Shown here piece by piece: positions 27,550-38,569 of a stretch of DNA of 64,000 nt (position 1 is the first letter of the stretch; every line of letters begins with the position of its first letter). The DNA comes from Mesorhizobium sp. J428 (GTDB lineage: Bacteria > Pseudomonadota > Alphaproteobacteria > Rhizobiales > Rhizobiaceae), in assembly GCF_024699925.1 (NCBI RefSeq), contig NZ_JAJOMX010000001.1:434001-498000 (forward strand), in the 5' to 3' direction. The translations under genes and the position numbers were made by a program. The notes below the pieces were generated by a model. The model was not told the origin of the DNA, did not search any database, and saw only the letters and a list, made by a program, of their open reading frames with translations.

Positions 27550-28413
27550 TCACCCCTCCATCTCCACCCGCACCGGAAAATGGTCCGACGCGCGGTTCTG
27601 CACATCCGCCGATACCGCCCGCACCTTCCCCGCCAGGCCTTGCGTGACGAAGCAATAGTCCAGCCGCCGGAACTGCATCGCCCCGTCGAACATCCGTTCA
27701 TGCGTGTGGAACGCGTCCGGCGCATGGCCCGCCGCCACGGCCGCATCGACAAACCCCGCCGCGACGATCCGCCGGTATTCCTCGCTCCCCGGCAGCATGT
27801 TGAAATCGCCCATCCAGATCGCGTCCGCCGGCGCGTCCGGCTCGTTCTCGCCGTTCGACCATGCCCGTTCCGGCTCGTCGTCGCGCCCGCTCCACGGCCC
27901 GCCCTCCTCCGGCACCCGGCGATGGCGGGTGACCAGCCAGTCGATCTGGTCCAGCCGCTCGTCGGCCGAAATATGCGCCAGATGCAGCGAGAAGACGCGC
28001 AGCGGCCCGGCCGGCGTGCGGATCAGCCCCTCCAGCGCCGGGTTCTGCGTGTTGAGCCGATGCGTCATCCGTCGCATCGGCAACAGGTGCAGCCGCGACC
28101 ACACGATCGGCCAGCGCGAGACCAGCATCGTGCCGAACTGCCGGCGGCGGTTGACGACGCACCCGCCTTCCACCGTGCTCGCATCCATGTCGAAGGCCGG
28201 CCCGTAGACCCAGTAACGGTCGGGCAACAGCCGTGAAATCAGCTCCGGCTGGTCGTCCTGGCCTGTGCGCGGCCAGTTCCGCTCCACCTCCTGCAGCGCG
28301 ATGATGTCGCCGTCTGCAACGCTCGGCACCGCGCGCGACAGGTCGTAGCGGCCGTCGAGGCCGAAGCCATACTGGATGTTGTAGGAAATGAGCTTCAAGA
28401 CGAACGCCTGCAC
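27550..28413 (-). CDS. Endonuclease/exonuclease/phosphatase family protein
   Basis: Predicted metal-dependent phosphodiesterase or phosphatase of about 287 residues. ISYNIQYGFG at the N-terminus, ALQEVERNW (about 38-46, metal-binding Glu), IWMGDFNMLPGS (about 199-210) and the terminal SDHFPVRVEM are the EEP fold motifs. No signal peptide is evident. The substrate may be a nucleic acid, phospholipid or sugar phosphate; context does not discriminate. Confidence 0.82.
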   Translation of the reverse strand: MQAFVLKLISYNIQYGFGLDGRYDLSRAVPSVADGDIIALQEVERNWPRTGQDDQPELISRLLPDRYWVYGPAFDMDASTVEGGCVVNRRRQFGTMLVSRWPIVWSRLHLLPMRRMTHRLNTQNPALEGLIRTPAGPLRVFSLHLAHISADERLDQIDWLVTRHRRVPEEGGPWSGRDDEPERAWSNGENEPDAPADAIWMGDFNMLPGSEEYRRIVAAGFVDAAVAAGHAPDAFHTHERMFDGAMQFRRLDYCFVTQGLAGKVRAVSADVQNRASDHFPVRVEMEG

Positions 28414-28573
28414 TGCCGGACCACGATCAGTATCCCGCCCCGATCAGCCCGCACAAGGGCGACTGATCCTTCCAAGGAGTCGAAAGAAGCAATGTGGCTC
28501 CGGCGCCCGGCACAATGTTCCGCATGGTCGGGCATGCCGCCTGTCTCGCTCGCCCGCGCAACGCCCATCGGAC

Positions 28574-28726
28574 GCGATCGTCATCCCGGCGACCGGAGGT
28601 CAGCCGGGATCCATTCCTCTCTCCGGTTACACGCCGAAAACGCCCCACAGTCGCAGAAGGGGTCAGCGCCAACCCGCCAAGGCCAATCGATCCCGGCTGA
28701 CCTCCGGTCGCCGGGATGACGATCGC
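28574..28726. repeat. Palindromic dispersed repeat, type C, copy 2
   Basis: Arms of 37 bases at 28574-28610 and 28690-28726 are perfect inverted repeats, starting GCGATCGTCATCCCGG. The centre shares CCATTCCTCTCTCCGGTTAC and AGGCCAATCGATCCCGG with the copy at 10325-10441. It occupies the middle of the 490-base gap 28414-28902. Outside the repeat I see nothing else in that gap. Confidence 0.85.
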
Positions 28727-28902
28727 GCGAGGGGCGAGCGCCGACTTGGGAAAGCCTCGGCGGTCGGTTCCGGGACATCCATTCGATGGATCGATTTCCG
28801 CCCGTTTCCCGCTAACCCCTTGTTCCCGTTGGCCCGCCGAATCTTTTCATCCACCCTTTTCCAGCATACCCGAAACTGTGTCCGGTGAAACGGGAGCCGG
28901 CG

Positions 28903-29361
28903 ATGGGCTGGAGGGCGAAGGCAGGGAGGGAACAGGCGTTAAAGGCGCGGATCGTCATGCGCCTGTTCTCGATCGCCGACATGGCCGAGCAGGCCGCCGG
29001 CCGCTCGTTCTGGGTCCGCTGGTGCGTCCTGTGGGCCGCCTGGCAGGCGAATGAGCTGCTCAGGGGCTATGTCGAAGGCTCGCTCCGGAGCCCCGCACGC
29101 GGCACCTGGACGCCTGTCCCGATGCCGGCCGGCTTCGGCAGCAATCCCTTCGATGCCGAGGACATCGCCGATTCGCTCAGGGCATTCGGACTCTACATGC
29201 AGGCCATCGCGGAGCAGCTGTGCCGGCTGTCGTTCCTGCACCGTGGGCTGGCCTCCGACGAGGCCGGCAATGAGGGTGGCGCGTCCCAAGTCCTCAATGC
29301 ACCCGTCCAGAGGCTTGCCATAGCCGCCTCCATCCCGGTCGAGCTGCACGACACCTCCTGA
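28903..29361 (+). CDS. Hypothetical protein
   Basis: No family recognised. It has 152 residues and starts MGWRAKAGREQALKARIVMR, followed by FSIADMAEQAAGRSFWVRWC. It is mostly helical and amphipathic, with a Trp-rich segment (VLWAAWQANELLRGY, about 40-54). It is not a clear membrane protein. The ATG at 28903 is preceded by CGGGAG. A large hairpin begins at its stop codon. Confidence 0.5.
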   Translation: MGWRAKAGREQALKARIVMRLFSIADMAEQAAGRSFWVRWCVLWAAWQANELLRGYVEGSLRSPARGTWTPVPMPAGFGSNPFDAEDIADSLRAFGLYMQAIAEQLCRLSFLHRGLASDEAGNEGGASQVLNAPVQRLAIAASIPVELHDTS

Positions 29362-29405
29362 GAAGCACTTGTCCTGCACCCGTGCAGGACAGGTGAGTGC
29401 CTCAG
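29358..29405 (+). terminator. Long hairpin at the end of the hypothetical gene
   Basis: CTGAG/CTCAG, GCACT/AGTGC and a 9-10 base stem TGTCCTGCA/TGCAGGACA fold into one 48-base hairpin with its foot on the TGA at 29359-29361. There is no T tract after it, so it is either a factor-dependent end, an RNA-stabilising structure or a repeat remnant. Confidence 0.5.
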
Positions 29406-29475
29406 ACCAATCCTGCCTTCTTCCGCGAAAAAACACGCCGCGGTCGACGATCCCGCACGTCCGCGCCTATGCGAT

Positions 29476-29504
29476 TTGACCTCCGGCACTTGCCCCTTTA
29501 TACG
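29476..29504 (+). promoter_or_regulatory. Candidate sigma-70 promoter of the DEAD-box gene
   Basis: TTGACC at 29476-29481 and TTATAC/TATACG at 29498-29504, spaced 16-17 bases, about 45 bases before the helicase ATG. A good match to the alphaproteobacterial housekeeping consensus. Confidence 0.5.
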
Positions 29505-29548
29505 CCCCCGACCCGTGCGCCTTAGCGGCGCCAATCGAAAGCCTCGAC

Positions 29549-31309
<1,761 letters not shown>

Positions 31310-31431
31310 CGTCGGCCTCCCACGGACAACGGCAATATTACTTTACACGTCGCCGCGAACTCGCCGCGATTGCATCGAAATCCCGCCGCCATCCTTGGCC
31401 ATCCCTTCCTTGAAGAGAAGGGACTGAGGCC

Positions 31432-31875
31432 ATGATCAAGGAAAGTCTGGTCGCAATGGCGCTGATCGGCTGCGATTGCGACGCCAAGATGTGCGAATAC
31501 ATCCGCACGACGGACCAGCAGTGGGCGACCGTCGCGGAATGTGAGTCCGACATCCAGAAGCGGGTGGTGCGCCAGCAGGACAATTATCCGCTGGTGATCG
31601 CGGTCTGCCGCGACTCGTCCGAGACGCCCACGATGGCCTCCGCCCAGCCCTCGCCCACCGAGCAGGTGCAGCTGGCAGCAAGCTCGATCGTGGCCGAAGG
31701 GCGGCAGGGCGAGGTCTCGACCGACCCGCTCGGCCGCGTCACGACCGTGTTCAAGACGCTCAACGGCTATGTCTCGGTGCGCGACACGGTCGGCAGCACC
31801 TGGTCCAGCGCCTCGCAGCACGCGCTCGACACGATGTCCTGGCTGAAGGCGTCGGTGACGCCGGAGTGGTTTTAG
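31432..31875 (+). CDS. Small conserved hypothetical, possibly exported
   Basis: A 147-residue protein of unknown role. The short N-terminus MIKESLVAMALIGCDCDAKM contains a weak hydrophobic stretch ending in Cys, but no clear signal peptide. The following part has paired Cys (CEYIRTTDQQWATVAEC) and a Gln/Ser-rich middle. It ends SWLKASVTPEWF. Its last 4 bases overlap the convergent FAD oxidase. Confidence 0.55.
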   Translation: MIKESLVAMALIGCDCDAKMCEYIRTTDQQWATVAECESDIQKRVVRQQDNYPLVIAVCRDSSETPTMASAQPSPTEQVQLAASSIVAEGRQGEVSTDPLGRVTTVFKTLNGYVSVRDTVGSTWSSASQHALDTMSWLKASVTPEWF

Positions 31876-33495
31876 GCCAACCCCGCCGCCGCCTTGAGCC
31901 CCCGATAGAAGGTCGACGTGAACAGCTCGCGCGGATCGTATTCGCGCTTCTTCGCCAGGAAGGCCGGCAGCTCCGGATAGGCCGCCATCAGTTGCGCGCG
32001 GGTGTAATGCAACTGGTAGGGCAGGAAGAAGCGGCCGCGATGCTTGAGGGTCAGGTCGACGAGCTCGCGCGTCAGTGCCCGCATCTTCGCATTGCCGTCC
32101 TCGTCGGTCCGCTGGTTGACGTAGAGCACCAGCGAGAACGCGTCCTCCTTCGCATAGGTCAGCGCCGTATCCTCCGCATGCACGACGCGGATCGACGCGT
32201 TGAGCAGCGGCAGGTCCGACGTGCGCAGGATCTCGCGGGCGCCGGCGATGAAGGCGTTATACTCCGCCCGAGGGAAGAAATACTCGTGCAGGATGTCTGT
32301 CTCTTCCGGCAGGTCGTTGAAGAGATAGGGCACGCTGTCGTGCATCGGGTTGTTGCGCGAGACCAGGCACGCCTCGCCCTCCGCCATCGCCGCCGTGCGC
32401 GGCACGGTGCAGCTCTCGAACTCCGGCTCGAGCTCCTTTTCCATATACCATTTGAACGACTGGAAGATTTCGCCGCGCTTGGCGAGGTTCATGATCAGCC
32501 GCTTGACGCCAACCATGCCCGGCTCGCCGAGCGGCCCCATGTCGGCGGGTGCGGTGTTGGCCACCTTGTCGTAGCGATAGACGATCATGTCCTCGAGGAA
32601 GTTCGATCGCGCCGTCGACAGGTGCCCGTAGAACAGGCCGAGGTCAGGATCGCCGATCATCTCGCTCTCGAACAGTTTCGGGAAATCCTCCGAGCGGATG
32701 ATCGCGCGCGAGGTCTGGTAGACCGCGTTCGGGTACGATCTCCAGCACCGCCTTCAGCACCACGCCAAACAGACCGTAGCCGCCGACGACGTGGCGGAAG
32801 AGGTCGGCGTTCTCGGTTCGCGAACAGGTGAGCTTCGTGCCGTCCGCCAGCATCACCTCCAGCGCCTTGACCGACCCGACGATCGAGCCGGCCTGGTGGT
32901 CCATGCCGTGCGCATTGACCGAGATCGAGCCCCCGACGGAGAAGATGTCGGTCGACTGCATCGCCTTCACCGCGAAGCGCGGATGCAGCACATTCTGGAT
33001 CTCGTGCCAGGTAGCGCCCGGGCCGACCGTCACGGTCATCGCGGCCTCATCGACCTCGATCGCGTTCAGCCCCATCATGTCGAGCACGATCGCATGATCG
33101 TCGAACGCCTGCCCGCCCATCGAGTGGCGGACCGCGGCAAGCGAGATGGAGAGATTGTTGTTGCGTGCGAAGGCGAGCGCATCGGCGACGTGCTTCTCCT
33201 CGCTCACCTTGACCACGCCGTAGACCGGCGTGCGCGACAGGGCGCTGACGTCGTTGATCGTGCCGCCCTCGGAGGCCCAGGGCAGCGACGGGTCGTAATA
33301 GGGATTGTCGAAGTCCGGCTCCTGCGGCAGCGGCATGCCGTCGAGGTCGGCGATGCGCCCCGCATCCTTCGCGCCCGACGGCGCCCGCATCAGCCGCGCC
33401 GCCGTAGCGCCCGCCCACACCGCGCCGCCGCCGACGATCGCAAGACCGAGAAGTGCGCGCCTGGAGAACCGGAAACGTCTCGCTTGTTCCGCCAT
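31872..33495 (-). CDS. Tat-exported FAD-linked oxidase (VAO / sugar-lactone oxidase type), frameshifted
   Basis: Predicted periplasmic flavoprotein of about 541 residues. A twin-arginine signal (FRFSRRALLGLAIVGGG) precedes the FAD domain (VVKVSEEKHVADALAFARNN, GGSISVNAHGMD). Near 32731-32733 the frame changes. Removing one base of GGG restores LEIVPNAVYQTSRAI and continues through FYGHLSTARSNFLED to the C-terminus. Such proteins resemble D-arabinono-1,4-lactone oxidases and cytokinin-oxidase-like enzymes. The substrate is unknown. Confidence 0.8.
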
Positions 33496-33659
33496 GAACT
33501 CTCCCCGCAGATCGATCGAGCCGATGTCGCAGCGCGATGTAACCGGGAAATGGCGGTACGCAAAGCCGGCGCAACGATCGGACCCGTTCGCGGCATGTTG
33601 CGCGAGGCAAGCCTGATGGAATAGGCATGAGGTATAGAGTTCATGGAGGAGAATTCGGA

Positions 33660-34422
33660 ATGAACCCATCAGGACAGGTCGCGATCGTCACCGGCGGCGG
33701 CTCCGGTCTCGGCGAGGCGACGGCGCGCGCGCTTGCAGCCAAGGGCGCGAAAGTCGCGATCTTCGACGTCGGCATGGAGCGTGCCGAGAAGGTCGCCAAG
33801 GACATCGGCGGCATCGCGGTGAAGTGCGACGTCTCCAGCGCCGAGGGAGGCGAGAAGGCCTTCGCCGAGGTGAAGGAGAAGCTCGGATCCCCGCGCATCC
33901 TCGTCAACTGCGCCGGCATCGGCATCGCCGCCAAGACCACTTCGAAGGACGGCGCCCACTCGCTCGACCTCTACCGGAAGGTGATCGAGGTCAACCTGAT
34001 CGGGTACCTTCAACATGATCCGCCTGCTCGCGGTCGGCGCCGAGACGCTCGACCCGCTGGAGGGCGGCGAGCGCGGCGTCATCATCAACACCGCATCGGT
34101 CGCAGCCTATGACGGCCAGATCGGCCAGGCGGCCTATTCGTCCTCCAAGGGCGGCGTGGTCGGCATGACGCTGCCGGTGGCGCGCGACCTGTCCCGCGCC
34201 GGCATCCGCGTTATGACCATCGCTCCGGGCATCTTCAAGACGCCGATGCTTGCCGGTCTGCCGCAGGACGCGCAGGATTCGCTGGGCAAGCAGGTGCCCT
34301 TCCCGCCACGCCTCGGCGAGCCGGCCGAATACGGCGCGCTGGCGGTCCACATCGTCGAGAACCAGATGCTCAACGGCGAGGTGATCCGCCTCGACGGTGC
34401 GATCCGCATGGCGCCGAAATAG
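33660..34422 (+). CDS. SDR, 3-hydroxyacyl-CoA dehydrogenase type 2-like, frameshifted
   Basis: Predicted NAD-dependent dehydrogenase of about 254 residues. [20 protein letters not shown] (8-27) is the cofactor site; [20 protein letters not shown] then KGGV holds the catalytic Ser and YxxxK. The frame breaks at GGG 34002-34004, where one G fewer restores [13 protein letters not shown]. The tail [16 protein letters not shown] is typical of HSD10-type enzymes that oxidise 3-hydroxyacyl-CoA in branched-chain and fatty acid breakdown. GGAGG precedes the ATG. Confidence 0.86.
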
Positions 34423-34491
34423 GACGGCTTGCAGGTCCGCCCGGTTGTGAAATAAGAGGAGCGTATCACTCAGGATTTCTTGCGAGGCGAC

Positions 34492-35292
34492 ATGGACGAC
34501 AAGCCGAAAGACGTGGTCCGGGAAACGGACGCCGACGCCATCCGCCTCGCGAAGACCCTGCTGCGTGCCTCGCGCTACGGCGCTCTTGCCGCCATCGACC
34601 CCAAGGACGGCGCACCGCTGGCGAGTCGCGTCGGTGTGGCGACTGACACGGACGGCAGCCCGCTGATCCTCGTCTCGGGCCTGTCGGCCCACACCGCCGC
34701 GATCGTCGCCGATCCGCGCTGCTCGTTGCTGCTCGGCGAGACCGGCAAGGGCGATCCGCTGGCGCATCCGCGCATCTCGATCTCCTGCCGCGCCCGCCGC
34801 TTCGACCGCGACACGGCGGAATGGGCACAGGCCGAGCGTCGCTATCTGAACAAAAACCCGAAGGCGAAGCTCTATGTCGGCCTCGGCGACTTCGCCTTCT
34901 TCCGGCTGGAGATCGAGAAGGCGAGCCTCAACGGCGGCTTCGGCAAGGCCTATCTCCTGACCCGCGAGGATCTTCTATCCTCCGGCCCGATCGAGGATTT
35001 CTCGAAGTCGGAGCAGTCGGCCGTCGATCATATGAACGAGGACCACGCGGACGCCATCGCCAACTACGCAATGCACTATGCCCGCGAAGAGAACGGCGAC
35101 TGGCGCATGACCGGTTATGATCCGGACGGCTTCGACCTCACTCTGGGCGACAAGGTGTTGAGAATCTTCTTTCCGCAACCCTTGTCGATCCCGCGCGACG
35201 CGCACATGAAGCTGGTCGAGATGGCCAAGGAAGCCCGCATGGCTCTCGGCGAAAAAGCAGCAAAAGCGGAACACGTGCATTCACACTCTTGA
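34492..35292 (+). CDS. HugZ-like heme utilisation protein (PNPOx-like + DUF2470)
   Basis: A 266-residue protein. The N-terminal flavin-reductase-like split barrel (about 15-145; RASRYGALAAIDPKDGAPLA, LSAHTAAIVADPRCSLLLGE) and C-terminal DUF2470 domain (about 165-250; SAVDHMNEDHADAIANYA) form the HugZ/HutZ arrangement that binds or degrades heme. Downstream is a copper operon whose promoter overlaps this stop codon. The heme role is from family knowledge only. Confidence 0.82.
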   Translation: MDDKPKDVVRETDADAIRLAKTLLRASRYGALAAIDPKDGAPLASRVGVATDTDGSPLILVSGLSAHTAAIVADPRCSLLLGETGKGDPLAHPRISISCRARRFDRDTAEWAQAERRYLNKNPKAKLYVGLGDFAFFRLEIEKASLNGGFGKAYLLTREDLLSSGPIEDFSKSEQSAVDHMNEDHADAIANYAMHYAREENGDWRMTGYDPDGFDLTLGDKVLRIFFPQPLSIPRDAHMKLVEMAKEARMALGEKAAKAEHVHSHS

Positions 35293-35319
35293 CCTTCCAT
35301 CTACTGGAAGCCCTATCTC
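35289..35319 (+). promoter_or_regulatory. CueR-type copper-responsive promoter of copZ-copA
   Basis: TTGACC (35289-35294) and TATCTC (35314-35319) are separated by an over-long 19-base spacer. Within it CTTCCA-N5-TGGAAG forms the dyad that MerR-family CueR binds and untwists in response to Cu+. It begins inside the HugZ stop codon and ends 22 bases before copZ. The regulator gene is not in the window. Confidence 0.85.
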
Positions 35320-35341
35320 CTGACCATCAGGAGAAAAGACC

Positions 35342-35551
35342 ATGCAATTCACGTTGAAGATCGAAGGCATGACCTGCGGCGGCTGCGTCCGCTCGGTCGA
35401 GAAGGCTTTGGGCAGCGTCGGCGGCCTGAAGGCGGCCAAGGTTGACCTCGCTAAGGGCGAGGCGGTGGTGGAGACGGAGGGGGCCGCGGATCCGGCGCGC
35501 TTCGTCACGGCCGTCGAGGACGCCGGCTACGACGCCCGGCTGGCCGGCTGA
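35342..35551 (+). CDS. copZ: Copper chaperone, heavy-metal-associated domain protein
   Basis: A 69-residue cytosolic Cu+ carrier. The HMA fold carries the metal site GMTCGGCVRSVEKAL (Cys12/Cys15) and ends DAGYDARLAG. It lies 21 bases before copA, behind a CueR-type promoter, so it hands copper to the CopA pump. It has the full family length. Confidence 0.92.
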   Translation: MQFTLKIEGMTCGGCVRSVEKALGSVGGLKAAKVDLAKGEAVVETEGAADPARFVTAVEDAGYDARLAG

Positions 35552-35572
35552 CCAACGCCTGAGAGAAATGCC

Positions 35573-37762
35573 ATGACCAAGGTAGCGCTCGACATCACGG
35601 GCATGACCTGTGCCGCCTGCTCGGCCCGTGTCGAGAAGGTGCTCTCGCGCGTCAACGGCGTCAGCCGTGCCGACGTGAACCTGCCGCTCGAACGCGCCAG
35701 TCTCGAGATCGACGGCGAGATCGATGCGGCAAAGCTGATCGCGGCGGTCGAGCGCGCCGGCTACGGCGCGACGCTGCGCCCGGACGACCGGGCCGCGCAG
35801 CGCAAGGCTGACGAGGCGCGCGAGGCGGCGCGCCGGGCGGACGAGCGGCTGACGCTCATCCGCTTCGCGGTCTCCGCCCTGCTGTCGATCCCCCTATTGA
35901 TCGGCACGCTGCCGATGATGCTCGGCACAGGCCATTCATGGCTCGACCCCTGGACCCAGGCCGTACTGGCCACCGGCGTCATGCTGATCTCCGGCATCCG
36001 TTTCTACCGCGAGGCCTGGTCGGCGCTGCGCGGCGGCGGCGCGAACATGGCCGTGCTCGTCTCGCTCGGCACATCGGCCGCCTATTTCTATTCGCTCTGG
36101 ATGGTCTGGTCCGGCAATGTGCACGGCCATCTCTATTTCGAGGCAGCGGCAGTCGTGCTGACGCTGATCATGCTCGGCAAGTATCTGGAGGCGCGTGCCA
36201 AGCAAGGCGCGTCGGCCGCCCTTGCCGCGCTCGGCAAGCTGCAGCCGCCGCAGGCGGAGCGTAAGACCGCTTCGGGCACGGAGGTCGTCGCCTCGGCGAG
36301 CCTATCGCCCGGCGACGTGGTGATCGTGCGGCCGGGCACCCGCGTGCCGGCCGACGGCCTGATCGTGGCAGGTGCTTCCAGCCTCGACGAATCGCTGGTC
36401 ACCGGCGAGAGCCTGCCGGTCGAGAAGAGCGAGGGCGCGGCCGTCGTCACCGGCACCGTCAACGGCGACGGCGTGCTTGAAGTGCGTGTCTCGGCGGTCG
36501 GCGCCGATACGCGGCTGGCGCGGATGGCACAGCTCGTCGAGGACGCGCAGCTGTCCGAAGCGCCGGTGCAGCGCCTGGTCGACCGCATATCGGCGGTCTT
36601 CGTTCCCGTCATCATCGCGGTCGCGGCGCTGACCTTTATTGGCTGGTGGATCGCCGGCGACATGGCCGCCGGCTTCGACGCGGCGATCGCCGTTCTCGTC
36701 ATCGCTTGTCCCTGTGCGCTCGGCCTCGCCACGCCGACGGCCCTGGTGGCCGGAACGGGCGCCGCGGCCAAGGCCGGCATACTGATCCGCGACATCGGCA
36801 CGCTGGAGAGGGCCGAGGCGATCAAGGTCGTCGCCTTCGACAAGACCGGCACGCTGACACTTGGCCACCCCGAAGTGGTCGAGGTCGTCGCCGCAGACGG
36901 CGACACCGCTGCCCTGCTGCGCAAGGCGGCGGCCGTCGAGACCCGCAGCGAACACCCCCTCGCCCGCGCCCTCGTAGCACGGGCAGCCTCCGAAGCCGGC
37001 GACGGCCTCGCGGCCACGGGTGTATCCGCCACGCGCGGCAAGGGCATGAGCGGCACCGTCGCCGGCGCGTCGATCGCCGTCGGCAATGCAAGGATGATGA
37101 CCGAGCTTGGCATCGCGCCGGATCGGCTCGATGCGCTCAAGGCGCGGTTCGCGAAGACGGGGACGCTGTCCTTCGTCGCGGTGGACGGAGCGCTCACAGG
37201 GGGCATCCTGTTCGCGGACCGGCCGCGCCCGGAAGCAGCGACGGCGCTGCGCGCGCTGGCCGGGGAAGATGTCCGCACCGTCATGCTCACCGGCGACAAC
37301 GAGGAGGCCGCGCGTGCCATCGCAGCCGACATCGGTCTCGCCGACTTCCGCGCCTCGCTGCTGCCGGAGGACAAGACCGAGGCGCTGCGCGGCCTGACGG
37401 ACGATCCGAAGTCGATCGCCTTCGTCGGCGACGGCCTGAACGACGCGCCGGCCTTGGCCGCCGCCGGGCTCGGCATCGCCATGTCGTCCGGCACCGACGT
37501 CGCACGCGAGGCGGCGGCCATCACGCTGATGCGGCCGGACCTGAGGCTGGTGCCGGCCTCGCTCGACATCGCGCGGCGCACGCGCCGGACGATCATGCAC
37601 AACCTCGCCTGGGCCTTCCTCTACAACGTGATCGGCATACCGCTTGCCGCACTCGGCATGCTGTCGCCGATCCTCGCGGGCGCGGCGATGGCGTTCTCGT
37701 CGGTCTCCGTGGTAACGAACTCCGCGCTTCTCGCGCGCTGGAAGCCCCACGACCTCGACTGA
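35573..37762 (+). CDS. copA: Cu+-exporting P1B-type ATPase
   Basis: Pumps cytosolic Cu+ across the inner membrane using ATP. It has 729 residues. One N-terminal HMA domain has GMTCAACSARV (Cys13/Cys16). Eight transmembrane helices include the CPC ion site in ACPCALGLATPT (about 378-380). The actuator loop is VTGESLPVEK, the phosphorylated Asp is in DKTGTLT (about 423), and the hinge is VGDGLNDAPALAAA. Co-transcribed with copZ; the next gene starts 6 bases later. Confidence 0.95.
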   Translation: MTKVALDITGMTCAACSARVEKVLSRVNGVSRADVNLPLERASLEIDGEIDAAKLIAAVERAGYGATLRPDDRAAQRKADEAREAARRADERLTLIRFAVSALLSIPLLIGTLPMMLGTGHSWLDPWTQAVLATGVMLISGIRFYREAWSALRGGGANMAVLVSLGTSAAYFYSLWMVWSGNVHGHLYFEAAAVVLTLIMLGKYLEARAKQGASAALAALGKLQPPQAERKTASGTEVVASASLSPGDVVIVRPGTRVPADGLIVAGASSLDESLVTGESLPVEKSEGAAVVTGTVNGDGVLEVRVSAVGADTRLARMAQLVEDAQLSEAPVQRLVDRISAVFVPVIIAVAALTFIGWWIAGDMAAGFDAAIAVLVIACPCALGLATPTALVAGTGAAAKAGILIRDIGTLERAEAIKVVAFDKTGTLTLGHPEVVEVVAADGDTAALLRKAAAVETRSEHPLARALVARAASEAGDGLAATGVSATRGKGMSGTVAGASIAVGNARMMTELGIAPDRLDALKARFAKTGTLSFVAVDGALTGGILFADRPRPEAATALRALAGEDVRTVMLTGDNEEAARAIAADIGLADFRASLLPEDKTEALRGLTDDPKSIAFVGDGLNDAPALAAAGLGIAMSSGTDVAREAAAITLMRPDLRLVPASLDIARRTRRTIMHNLAWAFLYNVIGIPLAALGMLSPILAGAAMAFSSVSVVTNSALLARWKPHDLD

Positions 37763-37768
37763 CCCGCA

Positions 37769-38569
37769 GTGCAACGCCTGATCCGCATTTCCGACCCCGG
37801 CGATCCGCGCATCGCCGCCTTCCGCGACATCCGCGAGCGCGACCTCGTCGGCCGCGAGGGGCGTTTCGTCGCCGAGGGGCGCGTCGTGCTCAACGTGCTT
37901 CTCTCGGCGGCGCGCTACGAGACGGAGGCGGTGTTGCTGCTCGAAAACCGGGTGGGCGGGCTGGACGAGTTGCTGCCGATGATCCCCGACCGTGTTCCGG
38001 TCTACGTCGCGGACGCGGCGACCATGGACGGCATCGCCGGCTTCCACATCCATCGCGGCATTCTGGCGATCGGCAGGCGGCCGATGCCACAACCCGTCGC
38101 CGACCTCCTGTGCGGCCTGCCGGAGAATGCGCTGGTGGTGGCGCTCGCCGGCATCTCCAACCACGACAACATGGGGTCGATCTTCCGCAACGCCGCCGCC
38201 TTCGGCGCCGATGCGGTGGTGCTGGACCCGACGTCTTGCGATCCGTTCTACCGCAAGGCGATCCGCGTCTCCGTGGGCGCGATCCTCAAGACGCCCTTTG
38301 CGACCGCAACAAGCCTGGACGACATGATCGGCGGGCTGAGTGCGGCGGGGTTCCAGGTTCTGGCGCTCTCGCCGCGCGGGGGGATGGACATCGACGAGGT
38401 TCCGGGGTCGGGGCGCACCGCGCTCCTGCTTGGCAGCGAGGGCCACGGCCTGCCTGACGCTCTCATGTCACGCTTAACGACGGTGCGCATCCCGATTGCG
38501 GAAGACTTCGACAGCCTGAACGTGGCTGCAGCGTCAGCGGTTGCCCTGCACCGTCTCTGGCGCGGCTGA
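37769..38569 (+). CDS. TrmH/SpoU family RNA 2'-O-methyltransferase
   Basis: Predicted SAM-dependent methylation of tRNA or rRNA ribose, 266 residues. The N-terminal substrate-binding part (RFVAEGRVVLNVLL) is followed by SPOUT motifs 1-3: NHDNMGSIFRNAAAFGA (about 128-144), LLLGSEGHGLPD (about 222-233) and SLNVAAASAVAL (about 250-261). The start is GTG at 37769, 6 bases after copA. The stop overlaps the convergent coiled-coil gene by 36 bases. The target nucleotide is unknown. Confidence 0.9.
   Translation: MQRLIRISDPGDPRIAAFRDIRERDLVGREGRFVAEGRVVLNVLLSAARYETEAVLLLENRVGGLDELLPMIPDRVPVYVADAATMDGIAGFHIHRGILAIGRRPMPQPVADLLCGLPENALVVALAGISNHDNMGSIFRNAAAFGADAVVLDPTSCDPFYRKAIRVSVGAILKTPFATATSLDDMIGGLSAAGFQVLALSPRGGMDIDEVPGSGRTALLLGSEGHGLPDALMSRLTTVRIPIAEDFDSLNVAAASAVALHRLWRG

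Noticed and set aside
28388..28888. 166-codon open frame
   Set aside because: It runs through the type C palindrome and has no protein-like features.
36302..38446. 714-codon minus-strand open frame opposite copA and the methyltransferase
   Set aside because: Shadow of clearly identified plus-strand genes.
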